This document shows, one piece after another, positions 54,070 through 60,000 of a stretch of DNA of 60,000 nucleotides. This DNA comes from Adiantum capillus-veneris (Eukaryota > Streptophyta > Polypodiopsida > Polypodiales > Pteridaceae). Position 1 is the stretch's first letter; each line of letters opens with the position of its first letter. The stretch spans positions 60,027,120 through 60,087,119 of the forward strand of contig CM043956.1 in the NCBI GenBank assembly GCA_014529385.2, read 5' to 3'. Under the pieces are notes generated by a model. It did not search any database. It was not told the DNA's origin and saw only the letters and a list, made by a program, of their open reading frames with translations. The translations under genes were made by a program, and so were the position numbers.

Positions 54070-55830
54070 ATGCACTCTTGTGGGCTAAACAACCTCTCAA
54101 AATGCTTTCAAATTAGTTCTAGATTTTGAGACTCCGTTGAGACATTGGGATCATCTCCTTTGAACAAGGGGTCTTCTCTCTAGAGTTCTTCCATCTAAGG
54201 GATCTAAACATTTCTTTTTTAAGTTGGTCATTTCCCACCATTGCTTGAAGAAGAAAGTTGAGTGTCATAGAGCTATGTCTTCTTCCAGTATGAGCCTGGC
54301 TCAAAGATGTACAACTTTCAATTGAGAGACATTTATACCCCATTTTCTAGAGAAACTAGTTCTTTGTATACAACCTCCCTTCTTCTCTTTATGATCTTCG
54401 TGAATTTGCAAATTGGTTGAGGGCAATTGGAGAGGCTGTTTGAACAATATTTTTACGGACGAGGTCAATCCTACACTATTTATCAAGCGAAAGACAAAAC
54501 GCTTTCAAATTGTGTTGGCTATGAATGAACACCTCAATGTGATTTTACCGTTTAGGAAGGATGTGCCTTGAGCTATTGATAGAGACTGCCCAAATTAATC
54601 ACCATAGCATGAAGTTGCGAGTTATTTTTGGTTATATCTCTCCCAGTCTAGAGCAACCTTGATCAAACTTGTGCCAATATTTGAGAAAGCCTTGTTTCCA
54701 AAACGGTCAGACTTCCTCTTGGTAAAGATGAGATCTCGAAGTTTCAATAGATCCTTGCAAATTTGCAAGCTTTTTGAAGTAGTGGATTGTTTGTATTTCT
54801 TACGAGTTTTTCTTCCGTTCATCTAGTTTGAAATTGGCTAATTGGGATTTTCCACCGTGTCTCGCCTAAACTAAGGCAAACCTTTCACAGACACTAACTT
54901 CAGTGCTCGAAAAAAACTTTTTTCCAAAAACTTGGCAAACCTACATAGGTGAAACAACAAAGGTAAATTGACAAAATTTGAAGGTTTTTACACTAATTTT
55001 TTCAAATTTTCGTAAGTTTTCTCACCTTCAAAGTATAAAACTTAGAGGTAAATTTCAAATTTTGGTAGGTGGGATTACATTAAACCTAGGTTTTTCCCGA
55101 GCATTGACTGACTTGTGCTTCCAAGGAGAATTAGTGTACACAAGGAAGTGCTACCTAACTCATGTACTTTTGGTCTCTTTCTCGTTTATGACATGGCATA
55201 GGGCATTGAGCAAAAGCATAGAGACTAAAGAGTCAAGAGTCAAGACTCAAAAAGAGTCAAGGGTTTGCTCATAAGGTGTGTGGTCTTGTGTAGAAAAGAA
55301 TGAGTGAGGCGGTGTAAAGGGGTGGGGGAATAAAAAGTGCGTGCATTCATTCTAGCCTAGGAGAAAAATCCAACGTGTTGATGGCAAGAGTTCAAGGCCC
55401 AAGGGTGCTCGTGAGAGTTACCGGTATTTTTAAAGAGGGGGCATGCTGTCTTGTCCAGATGTGGGCGGACAAATGGCTGCGCGCAATGTACCAAATTGTG
55501 CCCATCAAATGAGCAAGACGTAGCTGCGTGCGTTCGAGGAATGATTGAAAACGAAAGATAGCTCAAGGCTGCTTTGCCTTTTCAGTTTTGTCATATGCCG
55601 CCAAGTGCCGCCACACCTTCATATTTTGTCCTTCTTGCCACTAGGCCTAGGACGACCATAAAAAAGCAATATCAAACTTTCTTGTGCTTCGAGTGAAGCT
55701 CATTACTTTATGCACATTTTTTGGTCATTTGTCAAACAGATTATCTTATTCAACACGTGTGAGTAATTTCTTAACCATTTTGCGTAAACGCATGAAATTT
55801 AAAATTATCACATCTCCTAGACAAATCAAA
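54070..55830. other. No recognisable gene
   Basis: A minus-strand stretch (54,486-54,119) contains protein-like text over several frames (for example STFFFKQWWEMTNLK), but no family is recognised. The rest has only short ORFs. The LINE's 5' end may lie in the last few hundred bases. Confidence 0.45.
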
Positions 55831-55842
55831 ACCCTAATTGCC

Positions 55843-57313
55843 ATGGAACGGGCAATGAGAGCGACCCTCTATGCATGCATGTTCGTCACCTTGATCTACA
55901 TGCTCCATACACTCCAGCTTTCAAAGTTCTTCAAGACTCACTCGCCTCGACTAACACACCCTTTCCCCTTTCCCCTTTAGGCGAAGGGAGATGTCTCTCC
56001 AAGATGCTCTCCTCAATGGCGTGGTTCCCCTGCTTTCTCATAGCCTCCTCGACACTACTCACTCTTATGCCCCTCCAATGCCTAGAGCCTCCATGGCTAT
56101 GCAACAACCTCCCTTGGTGCTAGAACAAAGAGCGCTGCCAAGTCTACTTTAGAATGCTCAAGCTCTCTTGGGACATGGACCTGTTGAAAGTGCAAACATT
56201 CTAGTGCCCCACATTTCGTCTATGCCTTTGTGCACCCAGATGTCATCCTATGCTGACATCACGAAAACAATGCTCCAACACAGTCCCATCAACTCCTTGT
56301 TCAGACCCTCCTTTTTGAAGGAACAAGGTATGGTTTTTCCTAATAGCTCTATGGATAGTCTGTTTTGGGCAAATGTGACTGCTCATCAGGGGAACATCAA
56401 CTGGTAGGGAATGTGAATCCTAGTACTTCCCAACCAAGGCCTAATCCTTCAAGTTGTGTAGTTCCAGAACAAAGCTTCCCTAAGGAGTATCCTGACGATG
56501 CAGGACCTAATATATACTCTAATTCTGATGAGTCTAACATGGATGAGAGCAATCAAACTGTTGAACCCCTTGCCCCTCTTGAAGCGCTAGTGATTGATAA
56601 ATTAAACATGATCTTGAAAAAAGGTTTGACCAGCTTAGTGATAAAGTCCTCATTTGCTTGTGCCATGGACCCAGACCCCCTCTGGATGCTTTGAAGAGCT
56701 GGATCTCCTCTAATTGGGTGAGCAGAAATGTGAACCCCTATCATGTGCAATATCTCCCTAATAATTACTATATGTTCTTCTTCGAGGATTCTAACAGTGC
56801 GTTGCACGTTTTGTATGAAGGACAATGGCTGATAAAGAGTACCCCACTCTCTCTCTTCAAATGGTTCAAAGGATTCAACCCTAAGGGGGATAAGCCTTCT
56901 TGTGTCCCAATGCGGGTGGATTTTCCAGAAAAGGAGGGTCTGAACAAGGAGTTGATGGGACTGGGAGAGATATAGCCTTCTACCTTTTGCTGAGGAATAT
57001 AGGGAGCATGGTTGGGAAAGTTCTGGGGCAAAAATCTAGAGGGGCAATCAACCCCAAGTGGCATCCACAGGTCCTAATAGAAGTAGACATAAGCAAAGCC
57101 CTGGAAAATGAAATCTCCATTAAAGACATCAATGGATTTCTACTCCATTCTCAGAAGATTCTGTATAGGAACTTGCCCAAAACCTGCTTCCACTGCCATG
57201 CCCAAGGACATCTTATGAAAGAATGTCATGTCCTCAATAAGGCTAAAGGACCAACTGCTCTCTCAAGTGACAAACAACAATTCCAACATGTTCCCAAGGG
57301 GAATGCTAGTTAA
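55843..57313 (+). pseudogene. LINE ORF1 (RNA-binding, gag-like), frameshifted
   Basis: The ORF1 protein coats LINE RNA. The leader (YADITKTMLQHSPINSLFRP at about 56,245-56,305) is followed by an acidic segment and a DUF4283-like domain (56,658-56,930) with DALKSWISSNW, VQYLPNNYYMFFFEDSNSAL and GQWLIKSTPLSLFKWFKGF. A disturbed segment then contains a short inverted copy of upstream DNA (56,939-56,973). The frame resumes with GKVLGQKSRGAINPKWHPQV (57,013-57,070) and a zinc knuckle CFHCHAQGHLMKEC (57,186-57,227, CX2CX4HX4C). Stops split the region into at least four frames. Confidence 0.8.
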
Positions 57314-57525
57314 AATAACAAAGCCCCCAAACCCTCTAACCCAAGAACTAACAATAGATTTGATTTTCTGATTGAAGAAGTATTTGACCCCTTGATAGAA
57401 CTGGCTGAAGATTTGAGTACAAAAAGGCCCCAAACTAACAAGAATCCGATCGGCAGGCTAATTACCATGAGGTAGGGCTAGAGGATAAAGGCTCTGGCTC
57501 AACAAAGAAACTCCCCCTAGCCCTA

Positions 57526-58530
57526 ATGTGCAGACTCGATGTTGCTCCTCATATGGCAATGAATAAGAAAGTGGCAATGAGGGTATTGAGAACACTCAAT
57601 TCAATGACAAAGGAAGAAGATCAACAAGCTTTCTTGGTGGAACTGGATCATCGTGATAAAATCTCTAAACAATTACTAGCAGCCTCTCCTCAACCTCTGG
57701 CTGATACCAATATGACCCAAGCAAAAGACGAATCCCTCCCAAAGCAGAATTTAGGAAAAAGCAAGAGAAAGAAAGAAAAGAACAATGACCCAAGAAGAGT
57801 CTCAAGCCAAACCCTCCAAAACCAACAAAAAATGAAGTGCCCAAATTTGAAAGGTTTCTCTCTCAATTGCAAAGGCTTGATTGATCCTGTCAGGGCTTTG
57901 GCAATTAAGAAATAACTTTTGGACATTAGCCTTGTCCCTATTTTCATTTGCTTGCAGGAAATTAAGGCCTCCAAGAATCCTTTGGAGGATAATCTAAAAA
58001 GAATCCGTCCTAACCATGTTTTGTTCTGTATTGAGCATTCTGCAAGTAAAGGTGGTGATGTAATTGGACTAGTACATAAGTATGCAAATTATGTCTCAGA
58101 GGTCATAAAATCTAATATGGGGAACTGGATAGCTATCTCCCTCAAAGCTCCTTTCAATTACACTCTTGTAAATGTTTATGCTCCAAACTCTGTCTCTGAC
58201 AGGTGCACCAACTGGCAAGATATCTCTCAGATTGCTAAACTTGTTACTTTGGTAGGTGACTTCAACATGGTGGAAATTTAAAAGACAGTATTGTGCCTAT
58301 ATGGAAAGAAAATAGAGATCTAGGATGACATGGCCACTAAACTTGATTTGGTGGATGTATCAAAGAATTGTGGATGCACTTGGAGCAATAAACAAAGTGG
58401 TGCCTGCTATAGGGCTGCAAGGTTATACAAAGTGTACATGACAATCAGTTTGCTTCAAGATCATTGGTCTGTGGATTGTAAGTCTGATTCTTCTCTGTTA
58501 CTTTCTGATCATAAACCAGTTTTTTTTTAA
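57526..58530 (+). pseudogene. LINE ORF2, endonuclease domain
   Basis: The endonuclease nicks target DNA to prime reverse transcription. The N-terminal linker (57,526 on) leads into GFSLNCKGLIDPVRALAIKK, where the family has WNCRGL, then a stop at 57,913. The catalytic blocks CLQEIK (57,951-57,968), NVYAPN (about 58,174-58,190) and GDFNMVE (58,256-58,277) follow. After a stop at 58,279, the C-terminal blocks CTWSNKQSG and LLSDHKPVFF (58,330-58,530) are readable. The key Glu, Asp/Asn and SDH residues are all present, although the frame is broken. Confidence 0.83.
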
Positions 58531-58539
58531 CTTAATAGA

Positions 58540-60000
58540 TCAAATAATAATTATAGAGCTGGTTGTGTTCATATTGATTCGTCACTGCTTAAGTTGAAGT
58601 TCATAAGAGAAAAAATCAAAAGTATTTTCTTCTTTGAGTTTGGAACTGCTACTTCTTCATTTACTGCATAGGAAAATTTTGTCAAGAAAGTTCAACAACT
58701 CCTGCATACCTACTATAAGAAGATAGCCAAACAAACCAGGGCTAAGAGGAGAATGATGATAGCTAGCCAAATTCTTCAACTAGAAGAAAGTCCCAATTAC
58801 TCAGATCCTCCTACTTCTGAACTCCTGACTTTGATAGAAAGTCTTAGATAGGAAGAGCTCTTAGACGCTAGTGGTGCCCTTGTCTATACTAGAGGGTTTT
58901 GGGCTGGTAAGTTGGATAGACCTACTAAAAACATGTTTGATTTGTTGAAAAAGAAAAATCCAAGGATTTTATCCCTTTTTTGAAAGATGGTTCTTTAGCC
59001 ATTTCTCACAAAGAGAATATGGCTATTGCTCATAAGTTCTTTTCCAATATCTTTTTTGAGCCCCCCAAGAGAAATAGGGGCATCTAGGAAGCAAGAGATC
59101 AAATAGATCTAAAGAGGAAGAAAACGGTCTCCTCTCAATATGCTAAGCTTTTGGATCAGCCCGTCTTTGAGGGGGAGTTTAGAGAAGCTATCTCCAAGTT
59201 AAAATATGGTAAGTCACATGGAATTGATGGCATCCCTAATGAGTTTTTTATCGAATATCAGGACTTTCTAGTCCCCTATCTCTCTATTATTTGGCAAGAA
59301 GCCACTAGGAAATGGGCTCTTCTTGTTAGTATCAACATCGGAGTTGTGAAACTCATACATAAAAAAGGAAGTAATGAGGATCTGATTTATTGGAGGCCTA
59401 TTAACTGTCCGACAACCCTCTATAAGATTTTTGCCTTGTGTTTGGCTAGAACCCCTATGATAGACCAGATTATGCTTAAAGAACAAAAAGGTTTCATAAG
59501 AAGCAGGTTTATCCTTGATTCCATCATCACTCTTTGGGAAGGCATTGAGCATGCTCTGGATGTTGGTCAGGACTTTTACTTTTCTAAAGTAGACTTTCAT
59601 AAGGCTTATTATGATAGAATGGAGTGGGACTTCGTTCTCCAATCTATGCATGACATTGGTTTTGGGAAGAAATTTATTAAATTTGTTCATGTGTTGTTTG
59701 GGAATGCTTATGCAAGGATTGCAATGAATGGTGATCTGACAGACACAATTCTCCTCATGAGATATATCAGGTAGGGTTTCCCACTAGCTCCTCTATTCTT
59801 TGCCATTTCCTTAGATGCATTGAAGTGGTTCATCAAGGACAGAATCAGTGAAGGTAAGATCAAAGGGATCAATATACAGGGAGCCCCTTGTCCATTATGC
59901 CTACAACAGTTTGATGATTATACAAATGCTCTTATGCATGCTGACAGTGATTCAGTGAATGGGTTTTTAGATTGTCTCAATCTGTTTTGCCTTGCCCCAA
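58540..60000 (+). pseudogene. LINE ORF2, reverse transcriptase, partial
   Basis: A connector with stops (58,540-59,150) leads to the RT ORF 59,151-59,774: GKSHGIDGIPNEFF, VVKLIHKKGSNEDLIYWRPI, EQKGFIRSRFILDSI and FYFSKVDFHKAYYDRMEWDF, all typical L1 RT blocks; the first catalytic Asp sits in KVDFHKAY. After a stop at 59,773, GFPLAPLFFAISLDALKWFI follows, then QFDDYTNALMHAD at about 59,905-59,945, where the family's FADD reads FDDY, a catalytic-site change. The sequence continues past the window edge. Confidence 0.85.

Larger units (their letters stand above)
55840..60000 (+). mobile_element. L1-like LINE (non-LTR retrotransposon), decayed, runs off the window
   Basis: Plus-strand order: ORF1 leader, DUF4283-like domain and CCHC knuckle, then ORF2 with AP endonuclease and reverse transcriptase. 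This is the standard plan of plant L1 elements. Many stops and frameshifts occur. The 3' end (RT palm onward, tail) lies outside the window. The 5' end is only approximate. Confidence 0.88.

Overview
The window looks like repeat-dense nuclear DNA of a land plant. It is made almost entirely of nested and decayed transposable elements: Ty1/copia, several Ty3/gypsy lineages, a Helitron, a plant-type LINE and MITE-like elements, with long GA, GT and CT microsatellites. No intact host gene, rRNA, tRNA or CRISPR array was recognised. A decayed PLS-type pentatricopeptide (PPR) fragment near 5.1-5.5 kb has the phrasing I associate with the large PPR families of ferns and lycophytes, so a fern-like source is my best guess. 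That is an inference, not proof.

Layout. 0-1.87 kb: minus-strand Ty1/copia fragment (gag knuckle, protease, integrase). It cuts off an AT-rich minus-strand Helitron Rep pseudogene (about 1.87-4.7 kb) at the start of its helicase domain. 5.1-6.9 kb: PPR pseudogene and degenerate PPR-derived repeats. 6.9-13.35 kb: candidate non-autonomous minus-strand LTR element with a tRNA-Met-type primer site, two diverged copies of an unrecognised ~1-kb module, and no gag-pol. 13.35-17.3 kb: microsatellite, a hairpin and a 183-bp tandem duplication. 17.3-18.4 kb: internally deleted copia. 19.2-31.35 kb: an old minus-strand gypsy element split by a young, complete gypsy element (21,224-30,032) with 380-bp LTRs differing at one base and a GGGAC target duplication. 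31.35-36.6 kb: plus-strand chromovirus, itself interrupted by a minus-strand Tat-like gypsy fragment that carries the second RNase H. 37.9-50.7 kb: an LTR with a tRNA-Asp-type primer site, then ~12 kb without recognisable gag-pol. This stretch holds microsatellites, an opposing LTR-like promoter, a gene-fragment-like ORF, a ~370-bp palindrome and foldback-like repeat arrays. It ends in a polypurine tract and a truncated matching LTR. 50.7-54.07 kb: second copia copy, related to the one at position 1 but inverted, with a 763-bp TIR element in its RNase H domain. 55.8-60 kb: decayed LINE running off the window.

The only element that looks recently functional is the young gypsy element. Its gag-pol frame is open for 2,148 codons and is followed by an extra coiled-coil ORF separated by one frameshift. 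The strongest leads are that extra ORF, the non-plant-looking Helitron, the precisely delimited 8-bp-TSD MITE, the large palindrome and the two large LTR-bounded regions lacking gag-pol. All annotation was done by eye from sequence and translations; family names rest on motif recognition, not database searches.
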